Source: Apus apus
Lineage: Eukaryota > Chordata > Aves > Apodiformes > Apodidae
DNA length: 64,000 nt
Direction of reading: 5' to 3'
Assembly: GCF_020740795.1 (NCBI RefSeq)
Contig: NC_067301.1
Location: forward strand, 3,968,001 to 4,032,000
Within the stretch, counting starts at the first letter, position 1. Each line of letters opens with the position of its first letter. The notes beneath the pieces are model-generated. The model ran no database searches, had not been told where the DNA came from, and saw nothing but the letters and a program-made list of their open reading frames with translations. Both the position numbers and the translations under genes were made by a program. Below are positions 38,001-48,800 of this stretch, piece by piece.

Positions 38001-41000
38001 TCTTGGCATCTAAAGTTTCTAGCTCTCAGTCATATGTCAAAATCACTGTGTCTGAGACCTTTCTTAGCATTATTTTCCCCTCTCCCTGTGCCTGTTTTTT
38101 ATTCACTATATTGCTCTTGACCAGAGGCACAGGTTCTGGTGCTGACTGGTAGGATGCAGCAGACCAGACAAGTGGCTGCACATCAGGTCTCAGAAACCTG
38201 CTCATCTTGCAGCCAGCAGTGAGGCAACAGTGAGCCACTTGGGCAGTCTGGGCAGCAGCACCTGCACTGCCTGGAGAAAATGGGGCTGTTGTACATGGAG
38301 AACTCCTAGATAAATTATGGTGGGACCTCAAATCCAGAGGAACTGCTTTAACCCATGACTGACACTGAAGGATCTGGTGTTAGGAGTGGATCCATCTATA
38401 GCCCTGTAGTCTGACCTGACCCATGCTCTCCATGCCCTCTCTAACCCAGGGGTGATGCAGCATCTCTCCTTAAAATGTGAATTTAAAAGGCACACACATA
38501 CAGTGGTGTCTTTGGATGAGAGGGAGGTATTGGGACAGAGGAGGGAAGGCTCTGCTGGCAGGAGGTTTTTCTTCAGGACAGTGTACAATTACCATGTAAT
38601 ACTCTTCTTTAACCTATTTATTTTTAAAGTATCTGTGTAGCAGAGTTGTGCCCAACTGTCTAGTAACGCTGTGATCGTTGTAAACGCTAATTAAGATACC
38701 TAATTTTTGATGTTCACCATACAAAGTTCTGAAATAAACGGCTTCCGGGCCCCGATTATTTCCACAAACTCTCTGACTCCAGAGCCTTTTTGTTTTGTTT
38801 TTTTCCCCTTTTTTGGTTACTTTTTCACTGATACCAGACCCTCTATTATCCCACATGGCTTGGAGCAACACAGTAATCAGAGAGCAAAGACACAGCTGCA
38901 CTGCTCCATTCCAGGGCTGGGATGTGGCTGCTTCCTTGCTCCCCACCTTACCATCCTCTTGCTCTCCTCACCTTTTTTCATCTGCTTCTGAGAGAAGGTT
39001 GAATTCAGCTGACCATTCTCAGGCATGAAGTGCATTCCCATGACAGCACCCCTGCTTTAGCAGCATCTAGCCCTCTTAACAAGGCAGTTACAAAACTACA
39101 GAGCAGAGTGCATAGAAAAGGAACAGGATTTTGCACATTGCAGGAATTTACTTTGTTCAGAGATCAGTATTCGAGCCATTCTTTGGTCAGCATTCAATCC
39201 TAAGGCATTAATATGCCATGCTTAAAATTCTTCAGCTCTGCTAACCAGAAACATAAAACCAGAAACAGAAAAACTGCCAAAAAACAAGAAGCCAGATAAG
39301 CTGTTTTGCAGCACAGCAAGGAGCTGTGTGAATTTGTCTCCTCTAGCCCAAATACACAAAAGGAGCACAGGAACATCCCAGATGTTGGGACGTGTTGTTC
39401 ACAGACAATGCTCTGATTTGGCTCATCACAGCCATGGCACAGGGAGGGGCAGGTGTCACTCTTTCTGATGTGATTCATGCCACAGTCCTGAGCTGCACTT
39501 TTCATTTCCTTTCCCATTCATTTTCACTTGCAAAGCTGAGATGGTCGTGTACATCTGTGTGTGTGGTGGGGCAGATGTGTCTCTGTGTGTGCACTGAAGG
39601 ACTCTGCACGTTTGCAAAGCATGACCCCCTTCCCAGGTCCTCTGGAACCTGAAGAGTTGGGCAGTTTCTGCTGCAAGACTGATGAGTTCCTTGCCACTGG
39701 TAAAGGCATGTCCTGCTTGCAAGCACCAGGAAGCTGGTTCGCTCTGATACTGTTCAGCCTGATTAAGCTGGACGGGATTGTTGATGTCTGCCTCGTACTA
39801 GCAGATAAGTAGTTTTACAAGATATTTTAAATTGTAATCTTAACTCCAGACTGCTTCTTCTGGACATGCTAGCATTGCATAATATTGCTGCATCACCTCT
39901 TTAATCTCGAAGAGAAAATGGCACATGCATCAATCACCTCACAGCACAAGACTGAGATACCTGTATTCCTTCACACTCTGATTTACCACTGGCTTTCCTT
40001 TGGCAGAAGAAAAGCCACGTTGCTGCTTTCATCTGTCTCAGTGTTCTCATCAGAAGTGAGATTAAACCTTCAAATGTTGCAGCTTGATTCTGTGCTTAAA
40101 AGTCTGATCTCTCCATTTTAAAATATACACACTTCAGTACTTCATCACAACTTATTTGACAAGTGTATTTAATACCTATTTCTAGCTAAACAAAAATCTT
40201 TCAGGAGATCCTTGAGAGATCTTGTTCATATTTTAAACTTTCTTTCATGTATTTTATTCAATTGTTAAAATAATATAAAATTACTGCTTCTGCTGTGCTT
40301 TGCAACATTCTTAAAATGCCCATTTTGATGGCATGAGGACACAGTGAGACTCCAAAGCTGACTCCTCATTTCTGATGCAATCTAGTCAACTGAACTGTAC
40401 ACACAGACTAAGATCAGTACAAGATTACAAGGAGGAATAGAAAGATGGTAAAAATCGGAGAAGATTTGTGACAAATTCTTCAGCATAGGTTGATTTTTAA
40501 ATTTTAAAACAACTGCAAAGGTAGATGATGAAACAGGGTCATCAGAAATTAATTGCATAGCTCATTAGTATATAGACATTGAGTGTGAAATACTGTGCCA
40601 CTGCAAAAAAATGTTTAAGATATCAAGTCCTCTCATACAGTTATTTTACCAGTGGAAGAGAGGTCATTTTATGTCTGTAGTACTTAAAAATCAAGCTAGC
40701 TGGTACAGGTGTCCTTAGTATGTTTTGTCTGTTCTCTTGTCTTGTGTTCTCAAGTTGGACACACTGTTCCACAGCTCTTCTCTCACTTGGAAAGAGACAT
40801 TGGAAACAACTCGCAGACCTAGAAAGACAATTGCCATTATTATTCCCAATTAATTTTTTTTCCAGTCATTATAATAGAAATTGTTTTTTACACACTAGAA
40901 TCAAGACACTTGTTGGAGTGTGTGCTGCAGGAGCACAGTTCCCTCTGAATGGCTATGCTAGAACATGTTTGTGGCTAATTATGATATACAAAGAAAGGAA

Positions 41001-44000
41001 AATTTAATGGTTTGGGGCTCAATTTAGGATTTGAAAACTCAGGTTTGTGCCTGTGCTCTATTACAGAATTTTTGTATGACCTTCAGCAAGTCACTTAAGC
41101 TTATTTTGGCTTGTCTTTCCCATCTGTTAAGTGAGGGTAGTGAATCTTTCTTACCTCAAGGAAGTATAAAAAAGGCAAATGTATTAGAGAGGTTTGAAAG
41201 TTAGTTTTAAAAGAGAGCTCTTGTGCCTAAATCTTTATCTAGGTATCCATAACATACTTTTCTCTATACTGGCATCAGAAGTAAGGTGTTGATTCTGTTT
41301 TCTGAAGACAAAAAGACTAACAGATGACTGCTTGCTTCCCACAGTCATGACATTTTCTTTGCATGTGCACATAACAAAACATAAGAGAGGCTCTATTTTT
41401 GGTCCTATGTGTCCTTTTCTGTCTGGACTTTGTAAAGCATTTTCGTGGTGTCTGGGTAATCTTAAGGAGAGAATCGAGGTACTGTGCCTGTTTGCACCTA
41501 AGTTTCTAAACTGTTCCACCGTTTTTTCCACCCTCTATTGTGGGACAGGGGTGCACAATAATTTTAAGTGAGGTTGAGCAGTTCTTCCTTCCTCAGTTTC
41601 AATGGTGTAGGAACATTCCTGTAAACTCCTAAGCACTCTACATCTTGCACTCCTGCACTGAAAAATTGGCTCAAACCTGACAACAAAGGAAGTATTCATG
41701 CAAGAAAAAAAACTGAGGGAGGGAGTTACTGGAATGTACTCATTGCTGAATGTCTGTCATTATGTCATTTACAGGTACCTTTCTGGGGATTCCATTGCTC
41801 TCTTTCCCAACGGCACAGGGACTGGCTTCTCTTCCTCTCCTACGTCTCTCTTTGTCCCAACACCACCCAGTATTCTCCATCTGACAAGCCAGCAGCTCCT
41901 CAGATCACCATGCAGAACTTCTTCCTCCTCTCTTCCTGGTCGTCTCAACAGGGCACTCTCGCTGGGCACCATCCCCTCCTTGGCCAGAGCAGGTCAGTGT
42001 GCCTGAAACTTTCCAGCCCAATGGAAATGACAACAGAGTGGTGCTTCAGAAGGGAATGGGCTGTGAGTTACCCACAGCTTTTAGTCCTGTTGAGGGATTG
42101 CTGCTCCTGTGGCACAGAGAAGTATCCAGCATTGGTAATTTAATTTCTGGCATTAGGAAGTTGCTCAGCGTGCCATTGCCATCCTGGTGAAACACAGTCT
42201 CTGCTGTGGATTTACTGAAACCCAGAAGCCTCTCCAGGCATTCATAGCAACATGACACAAGCTACAAGGCTGTGTGTGGGAGAGAGACAGAAGGAGCAGT
42301 TGGACACAGGAATGGAGAAGAGCAGCTTTTGGGGGTGATTTGGAGCATTGGGATAACTGATCTGGCAAGAGTGATTGTTCCCTTCCTTCCAGCTGCTTTG
42401 TGCAGTTTGCTTTTCTTGCAGGGAGCAGAGCTGAAGGCAGGCTCTTCCCTAAGTCTGGATTTGATATGCATTAGCACAACTATTGAAGCTGATTTAAAGA
42501 CTCCATTTCCTCTTGTTTTTAAGGGCTCTGTATGATCTAGGAAAGATTTATAGGCCTAAGGAAAGACTCTCTCCCAGTAACTCCATAAGCTCTCAGTTTT
42601 GCTGTGCTTGAAACTAACAGATGGGAAACCGTGTTGAAATGCTATTCTCCATCCAAGGAGAGCTAAGCTTTCCCCTGTCACTAACTGATTACCAGAAGGT
42701 CAGAGGGCAAAATGTGGCATTTTCTAGGATAACACTGCAGCAGAGAGAGCAGTCTTGCAGGGATTTTATAGTTAATTTGACCTTTCTCTAGCTCACACTG
42801 CCAGCAGTTTTTCCAGATCCACTAAGAGCAAGAGAAAGACCAGTCATGCCAACCTTCCAGCAGTGTGGCAGCTTTTGGCACAGCCTTTTACTTTTCCATT
42901 TACTGAGCTGCCACTGATAGGGCAAGTGCAAACACATTGGATGGCTGGGATGCCCCCTGCACACTAAACCACCCTGCTGACGTCTGGGATCCCTTTTGCT
43001 AAGGTGCAAAATCACACAGACTGGAGTGAGTGTGCTGTCAAGGCTGAATATTTTTCACAAACAGCAACGTGTTCCATTTCCAAAGCTGTTTGCCTAGAAT
43101 TAGGTAAACCAAGGGCCTAATAATTCTTTTAAGTTCTGAGGTTTCATTTGTAGCACTTATTTTTCTTGATTTCAGTACTTTTCTTTGATTTTGTTTTTGT
43201 TCTTGTGTTTGTTTGTTTGGAGTTTTTTGGGGTTTTTTTTCCCCCTCTCCCTCATTATTTTGACAGGTAGATCAGAAAAGGTATACAACCCTATCTTCAC
43301 CTTCTTTCATTTAGAGTGGAGGCAAGACAGGCCCAGGATTGTTTTTGGAGCCTGCTGGACACATCTGTTCTGTGGCAGCTGGGAAAACTGGATTATTCTA
43401 ACCCTGGCATGTAGCCTGCCCAGGAAAATAGGGACATTTCTCCTGCCTACATTTAACAGCCATCCCCTTCTAAGATTGATGGCAAGATTATGCATGAAGG
43501 ATAGACTTCCAGTAGCTGAGCCAGCCGGGTTCAAAATGTTTCATTCTTGTTTTGTAGATTCTGGCTACTTGTTCAGTGGAAGTCGACCAGCCTCACAGTC
43601 ATCTCAGTCCAAGGAATCTCCTACATCAGGTAATGCAACAGTCTTTGCAGGATTTGCAGTGAACGGGTTGAAACATGTGATCCAAGTTTAATTCTTTCCT
43701 CCCTGCTCACATCCCAGTGAAAATGTCACTTTTTGCTGTTAGAAATGCTGCAGAGAGTTCCAACTAAGAGTGGAATTGCATTAAAATAAAGTGCTGTGTG
43801 TTGGATGTCCTTCTCCCTGGGACAACTCACAGTGAGATCAATGAGACAAAGCAAGGATCCCCTCCCCTCTACAGCTATGATAGGAGATTTCAAACTGTTC
43901 CTGGGGCAATTCTTTTGTTTCATGTTCTTTCCCCAGCCCAAGGAACTGCTACTTTGGCAACCCTGTCTGCTCTGCCCTTGTGCTCCCCCAGTGACCTGTC

Positions 44001-45884
44001 TGTCACCCTCCTGACCCCAAATGGATCCTTTGGCTGTTTGTGTTGCTTTAGTGTTTGCTTCTGGGAATGCATCTCATCCTAGGCTGATGCCCTTTTGCAG
44101 CCCTCCCTGTGTGCTGAGACCCCAACAGCCTTTGGGGACGTGCCCCAAACCAGCCTGGGGAATGCAGGCTTTCCTGAAATGACACAACTGAGCAGAGGGA
44201 AAGCACACCCTGCTTCTGATAATCCTACCTCTAGTCTAAGTCATTCTTGACTGTACCAAAGCCCATGTGGAATTCCTCCCAGTGTAGAAGGTGGAATGAA
44301 TAACGGGTTTTAGTACAAGATATTTTGAACATTTGCAACTCCTCTTCCCTTTCCATGTGGAGTGGTTAAAGTGAACTGTGCCTCCTATATTTGCATGATG
44401 ATCTTCACATTTTCTCTTTGGGGTTGTTTCCATTTCAGAGCACTTCTCCCTGCTGTCTGGGAGCTGTGCTCCCTCCCGCATCCCCTCCCCAGCCCCATCC
44501 GTGGCAGGCTCTGTGACCTCCAGCTCCAGCTCCTTGCGGTACCGCCGGCCACTCATCAGCCCTGCCCGCCTGAACCTGAAAGGACAGAAGCTGTTGCTTT
44601 TCCCATCTCAGAACGAAGCTCTGCTCACCCCAACGAGCTCAGAGGAGCACACCCACTCCGACAGCAACATCTTTGCCACCGAGTTGTCCTCCTTTCCAAA
44701 GAAGAACCTCAGCGAGCGGGGAATGCATGGTACGCTGCAGCCTGCTGCACTCCTGGGAAAGCATTTGTAGGAAGGAATTGGCCTGCAAGCACAGGCATGC
44801 ATCATCTAGGCCACACAATAGATGGGAAACCTCCAGGAAAAAAACAGGTGGTGATGACTGTTAGGCTACCAAAACTCCCTTAAGAATTCACTGGCCTGGA
44901 GAGTCTCTTATCTGCCAAAACAGATGTCCTTTGCTCACCTAGTGGTGCCCCAAGGATACTGCTGCCCTGCCTTCTCCCTTGTCTGGATAACTCCTTTAAC
45001 CACGGTTGTGGTGATGTGGATGTGGACAGTGTATGACATGCACATGCAGGTGACTTCTGCTGCACAGCAGTGACATTTGCCTTTTTTTTTCCAGTTCTTG
45101 TCCTCAATCCTTTCATTATTTCACCAGGCAACCATTCATTACTCATGTCTAGCTTTAGTCTGGTGACTAAAGCCACTTTGGGCTTCCCCTCGTGCCTTCT
45201 GAATTTCTGTATCTTTTTCTCCTTGCAGATATGAGATCTGCTGTGGAAGGAGGGAGCATTTGCAGTGACAATTCCGTCAAGAAGGAGGATCACTCATCAC
45301 ACTCATCTACCTGTGTAGTAGACACAACTACCAAAGGGGAAGATTTGACAGGCTGGAGAGGTAAGTGCAAGTCATGTGAGTGCTTCATGTATGTGTGAGC
45401 ATTTCTGTGAGGGTAAATGAGACCTTTCCTATGCTGCAGTAGTGATCTGATCTTGAGGTGAAATGACTAGTAGCAAAATGGATCTTCTGCCTGCTTTGCT
45501 AAGACCCTAATAAAGTTATTCCAGTTCTTTGGACTGTCTGAAGAATATTGACAGTGCTAAACTGAAACAGAAGGGAAGGGGTGAGGATGCGGGTGTTGAG
45601 GAGAGCGATGAGATGAAAATAGAAACAAAGAGTGCAGTGGAATTTTTCCTGACAGGAGAAGTGCTTCAGCAATTTCTGCTTAGCGAGAAAGAGCACAACA
45701 TGTATTCAATGTTATTTATCTCATCAGTTCTATAATATATCTTTCTGGTATTCCTTTTTTTCTGTGTGTTGTCCTCTTCTGCAAAGGTCGTTTTGGTAAC
45801 TCTGCTCTCCGAGGCCTGCTAGCCGTGAGTCTGACTCTCAATGCCATCTTCACATCAGCCTATGTCTACAGGAGCCTGCGTTGA
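22929..45884 (+). CDS. TMEM201: transmembrane protein 201 (SAMP1/NET5), long isoform, 11 coding exons
   Basis: Exons are 22929-23032, 27743-27863, 28206-28400, 29893-30069, 30668-31059, 31512-31715, 41775-41992, 43558-43629, 44439-44729, 45229-45360 and 45787-45884. They total 2004 nt, or 667 residues plus stop; human has 666. TMEM201 is an inner nuclear membrane protein linked to the LINC complex, lamina, nuclear positioning and the spindle. The N-terminus has a hydrophobic segment at 15-31, then four CxxC pairs (C45/C48, C61/C64, C118/C121, C161/C164), plus C67, forming the conserved zinc-finger-like domain. Hydrophobic segments follow at about 216-238, 308-327, 336-350 and 366-384. A Ser/Pro-rich nucleoplasmic stretch covers about 400-635, and a final membrane helix GLLAVSLTLNAIFTSAYVY is near the C-terminus, ending RSLR. 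All introns are GT-AG and all exon junctions keep frame. Orthology is supported by the adjacent SLC25A33. Confidence 0.96.
23033..27742 (+). other. TMEM201 intron 1
   Basis: The intron is 4.7 kb. The first ~500 bp are still CpG-rich. A pyrimidine-rich tract lies at about 25325-25400. No further exon, RNA gene or mobile element was recognised. Confidence 0.8.
27743..27863 (+). CDS. TMEM201: TMEM201 coding exon 2
   Basis: This 121-nt exon carries the first cysteine pairs: NCWFCNQD and NCWDCPNCEQYNGFQE. The paired CxxC spacing suggests zinc binding. Confidence 0.96.
27864..28205 (+). other. TMEM201 intron 2
   Basis: The intron is 342 bp with GTACTG donor and CTCGGCAG acceptor. Nothing else was seen. 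Confidence 0.85.
28206..28400 (+). CDS. TMEM201: TMEM201 coding exon 3
   Basis: This 195-nt exon encodes NGDYNKPIPAQYMEHLNHVV and continues to the third cysteine pair, LLCKKCNNHQ. It ends in phase 0 before GTGAGT. Confidence 0.96.
28401..29892 (+). other. TMEM201 intron 3
   Basis: The intron is 1.5 kb. A short array of three GCTTGGT-type units lies at 29738-29786. Nothing else was recognised. Confidence 0.8.
29738..29786 (+). repeat. three imperfect 17-bp tandem units in TMEM201 intron 3
   Basis: AGCTTGGTTCCTGTTCG is followed directly by AGCTTGGTCCCTGTTCA and a partial GGCTTGGTTTCAGGG. It is a minor local duplication about 110-150 bp before exon 4. Confidence 0.6.
29893..30069 (+). CDS. TMEM201: TMEM201 coding exon 4
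   Basis: This 177-nt exon encodes GKYDEEIEVYKHHLEQTYKL and the fourth cysteine pair CRPC, followed by a basic stretch. It is phase 0 at both ends. Confidence 0.96.
30070..30667 (+). other. TMEM201 intron 4
   Basis: The intron is 598 bp, with donor GTACCT and acceptor CTTTGCAG. No feature was recognised. Confidence 0.85.
30668..31059 (+). CDS. TMEM201: TMEM201 coding exon 5
   Basis: This 392-nt exon holds two membrane segments, VIFLRFLAFLSCAFLVLMAL and QIAVAVLGLFTCLLAMFLAG. The loop between them has possible N-glycosylation sequons NRT (Asn261), NGT (Asn273) and NLS (Asn296). The exon ends within Arg330 before GTGCGT. Confidence 0.94.
31060..31511 (+). other. TMEM201 intron 5
   Basis: The intron is 452 bp with GTGCGT donor and CATTGCAG acceptor. 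No feature was recognised. Confidence 0.85.
31512..31715 (+). CDS. TMEM201: TMEM201 coding exon 6 (long-isoform boundary)
   Basis: This exon encodes RIDAFASVLWFVVMSLHLAE, a short loop and the hydrophobic SLCCLVGFTAAVATR. In the long isoform it is spliced at GTCAGA (31716), completing Arg398 with the first base of exon 7 and continuing YLSGDS. Confidence 0.92.
31512..31734 (+). CDS. TMEM201: TMEM201 short-isoform terminal exon (read-through of exon 6 donor)
   Basis: If the donor at 31716 is not used, the frame continues RSEPEQ and stops at TGA 31732-31734. This gives a 403-residue protein that keeps the zinc-finger-like domain and the first membrane segments but loses the Ser/Pro-rich tail and the last helix. 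Human TMEM201 has a documented short form of about 390 residues of this type. The 3' end would fall in the following pyrimidine-rich region. Usage in this species is inferred. Confidence 0.6.
34848..34853 (+). terminator. possible polyadenylation signal for the TMEM201 short isoform
   Basis: An AATAAA hexamer lies about 3.1 kb after the short-isoform stop, in an AT-rich context. The call is weak because it rests on the hexamer and position only. Confidence 0.25.
41048..41190 (+). mobile_element. ancient MIR/CORE-SINE fragment
   Basis: TGTATGACCTTCAGCAAGTC followed by ACTTAAGC closely matches the MIR core, which reads TGTGTGACCTTGGGCAAGTC then ACTTAACC. The next stretch (TTTCCCATCTGTTAAGTGAG, then TCTTACCTC) continues the MIR order of CCTCATCTGTAAAATGGGG and ACCTACCTC. 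It lies about 0.6 kb before exon 7. MIR copies are scarce and old in birds. Boundaries are approximate. Confidence 0.75.
41775..41992 (+). CDS. TMEM201: TMEM201 coding exon 7
   Basis: This 218-nt exon follows CATTTACAG. It encodes the start of the Ser/Pro-rich region, including RTSSSSLPGRLNRALSLGTI, a stretch conserved with human. It ends in the first base of an Asp codon before GTCAGT. Confidence 0.94.
41993..43557 (+). other. TMEM201 intron 7
   Basis: The intron is 1.6 kb, with a G/T-rich and T-rich tract at about 43170-43255. No element was recognised. Confidence 0.8.
43558..43629 (+). CDS. TMEM201: TMEM201 coding exon 8
   Basis: This 72-nt exon encodes DSGYLFSGSRPASQSSQSKE and a few further residues. 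DSGYLFSGSRP is a conserved block of the TMEM201 tail. Flanks are TTTTGTAG and GTAATG. Confidence 0.94.
43630..44438 (+). other. TMEM201 intron 8
   Basis: The intron is 0.8 kb and nothing was recognised in it. Confidence 0.8.
44439..44729 (+). CDS. TMEM201: TMEM201 coding exon 9
   Basis: This 291-nt exon encodes HFSLLSGSCAPSR, a Ser-rich stretch and RRPLISPARLNLKGQKLLLF, the best conserved motif of the tail. It ends before GTACGC. Confidence 0.95.
44730..45228 (+). other. TMEM201 intron 9
   Basis: The intron is 499 bp and nothing was recognised in it. Confidence 0.85.
45229..45360 (+). CDS. TMEM201: TMEM201 coding exon 10
   Basis: This 132-nt exon encodes the acidic/serine segment with VKKEDHSSHSSTCVVDTTTK. 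It corresponds to the human KKEDDSSQSSTCVVDTTT block. It ends before GTAAGT. Confidence 0.95.
45361..45786 (+). other. TMEM201 intron 10
   Basis: The intron is 426 bp and ends CTGCAAAG. Nothing else was seen. Confidence 0.85.
45787..45884 (+). CDS. TMEM201: TMEM201 coding exon 11 with stop codon
   Basis: This exon encodes GRFGNSALRGLLAVSLTLNA and the rest of the last membrane helix, ending YVYRSLR and TGA at 45882-45884. Confidence 0.95.
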
Positions 45885-48800
45885 TTTGTGCCAACACTCC
45901 CTTTCTTTCTGATTCCACCTGCTCTGAGAAGACAAGAAGAACTCAACCACGGCTTCATGTCTAATGGCCATGCCACTGGTGCATGCTGTTTTTTAAAAAA
46001 CTACTGTTTGCTCAGCTGTCATGACAAGGAACCCAGGTAGCTGCTGCTATCACTTCCAGGTAGAACATACCACTGGATTGTCCCTTGGAGGTGGCAAGCA
46101 GAATTGCCAGAAAGTTCCAGTTCAAATCAAGAGGCCGGTCAAATGGCCCACGCACTTTCTTTCAAAGGAACTGACCTGAGACACAAGCCTGAAAATGTGT
46201 AAGCTACATTTTTAGGAACCTATCCCCAGATCTTCTCTCTGACATATTAACCTCGTGCTGATGGTGCTGGTAAAATGAGGAGAATTAGAACAAATGCTGG
46301 AGCTCCAGCTGGAGCTGGAGAAGAGAGCTTTAGTAGCTGGTGCTGGGCTTTGGCTTCTGAAACAGCATTCCCAGCCTCTTTGCCCAGTGGTTTCTCTTCT
46401 CTTCCCTTTGGCACTCTCCTCTAAACTATCAATGGATTTTCTTTCGTTGCCTTAAGCTTGCCTAAGCATGTGGGTGACCTTGGCTGCTTTGTCATATTCT
46501 TGCATATTTTATGTCCATGTGCTTCCACCTGGGCTGTGCCCTGAGGCCACTGTCACCAGCTGCCATCCTGGTCCTGGTTCTCAGAAGCTGTTCTGCAGTA
46601 CCCCACCAGCACTGTTGCTGTAGGTATGCACAAACCCCAAACAATTCCTCCCTTTGTGGTTTGCATTCAAAGGAACCTGGTGTTTTGCTTTACCCAAGAG
46701 GTATTCATTCAGTTACCATGAATTCTGTCAGAAGAAAGGATCCCTGTGTGATTTGCACAGTAGTCAAAGAGCTTCAGCTCACAGCTCTGACCGCTGGTGT
46801 TTTCACTGAAGCAACGAGTGGCAAAGCTTGTTCTTGCTGTAAATTGCACAAATCTGTTCAGTTAGAAGACATGTGAGGAGCTGTCTGATTGTATATACTT
46901 ATCCAGAAACTTTATGCCTCAATCTGATAGTGGGATTTGCTAAGTAACCATTTAAGATAATTCTTATTTAGTTAAATGCCAAGGTGCTCTCAGTGGGAAA
47001 TACTAACCCTGCTTCTGGACCAGCCTTCTGGGTTGATTCTTCTTTTCTAACCCAATGGAATTAGCCCTAGATTTTCAAAAGCAGTTTATAATTTGGGCAC
47101 TTCTGCTCTTGGGTGAGTCTTCAGCATTGCTTAGAATTCAGGGGCCATCAGAGTATTGCATTAAATGCTCTAAATCATTTAGTACATCTTAGGGAAAAAA
47201 ATCTTTATATTGTTTTGATTCTTAAATCCCAACATGTCAAGGATACCTGGTGAAATGAGAGCCAACTGACATTAGCTATGTGTTTCCTGAAGCAGGAGTG
47301 ACTATTTAGAGTTTTGTCTATTGTCGCTTCCTTTGGGCTCCTTTACCTCAAACTTGCTTTCTCTTTTCCTCACCCCATTGTCCTGTCTTTGCATCTTGAA
47401 TTATGGTGTTATGCTTACTGTGTCTTTTCCTCCCCTTTAGTTCTGCTGCTGTTCCCTGTGCTGTATTCCTGCATGTGCACAGAAACAAGAGTATCTCTGA
47501 TGATAATTCCCTGCCCTGAACCTGAAATTCACCCCTCAGAGTAATGATCACTCTTCCTTTCACTTAATTTTTTTCTTGCATGTTTTGAGTTCCTACCACA
47601 GCCTCACTTAGTCCATCATGTGAGTGAGAGCCACACTCTGATCAGCATGCTCTATGGCAGATTAAATGGGACTTCACTGCTGGTGATCTGAGCACTGAAA
47701 AATTCTCTCTTTGGCTCTTCCATTTCTTCCTGCATTGTTTCAGCAGCCCAATTGCAGCCACTCTGCCCCGTCCTCCCTTGTTAGTGAGACCTGCTCATCA
47801 CCTACTCTGTCTTATAGGCAGGGACAGAGCTCTGCCCACTCGTGCTGATCTGAGAGGCTGTGGAAATGCCACTCCTGACTCTGCACCCTTCTCTCAGCCT
47901 CTTTGGAGTGCTGGTGAAGGGCTGCACAGCCGCCACCTCCAAGACAAAGGCCTAGATCCAGGGTGGAGAACTTTAACAGAAAGATGTGCTGCAGGTTGAC
48001 AATTAATTATCTTGTAGTTTGTTTGAATTGCTCCCTGTAGCCAAACCTGATCCATAACCTTGCTTTTTAAGAGATTTTTGTCCCTTTTATAGAATTCTGC
48101 AGGCTCACTTGAGCATGTGTGTAGGCACGATCCTAGCAGGCCAACTTACAAGCTTCTGTTGAGACTTTGCAGTTTGAGTTTGATGATATCCTGGTGCAGT
48201 GTGTGACATCACATTCACTGATCCTTATCCTGACTTCCAGCATACCCAGGGGGCTCCTATGCAGAGACAAGCCTGCCAGAGAATATTGTGGGTTTCCTTG
48301 TCTTTATTATGCCAACAGATGTGCACTGTGACTTCACGTATGCAAACTTCCCACTTTCACCTCCCAGTCTGCGCTGAGTTTTACCATCACCCTCACCTGG
48401 AATCCAAGTTGGTCTCTGTCTCTACCAGATTGCACTACAAATTCTCTCCTCCTTTTCAGCAACCAAGGAGCTGCAGCCTCTCAACGCACCTCTTTCTGCC
48501 CATATTCCAGAACAGGAACACTTTAACCTGTCACTGCACTTCTGAATCTGCTTACTGAAACTGTTCCTGGAAGGGTGTTTGGTGACCTTGTCCAAAGCAG
48601 TATAAAGACTTTGGATTTTATTGCTGAAGAGGGAAGACAACCAGCTTTTTCATTCTGGTGCTAGAACACTCACCAGTGGTGCTTTCACAGCTGTGAAGCC
48701 TTCGTTTGAATAGTACACGAGAATATGTGTGTGTGTGTGCATGCGTATGTATAAAAACACTTGGAGGGTTTCTTCATTTCAAAAGATCTGAGCCCATGTT

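Larger units (their letters stand above)
31716..41774 (+). other. TMEM201 intron 6 (10 kb)
   Basis: This is the longest intron of the gene. Its start doubles as a possible 3' UTR of the short isoform, with T/C-rich tracts at about 31780-31910 and CT-rich sequence to about 32170. An AATAAA lies at 34848-34853. A MIR-like SINE lies at about 41048-41190. The many short open frames between them show no family resemblance. No nested gene was found. Confidence 0.75.
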
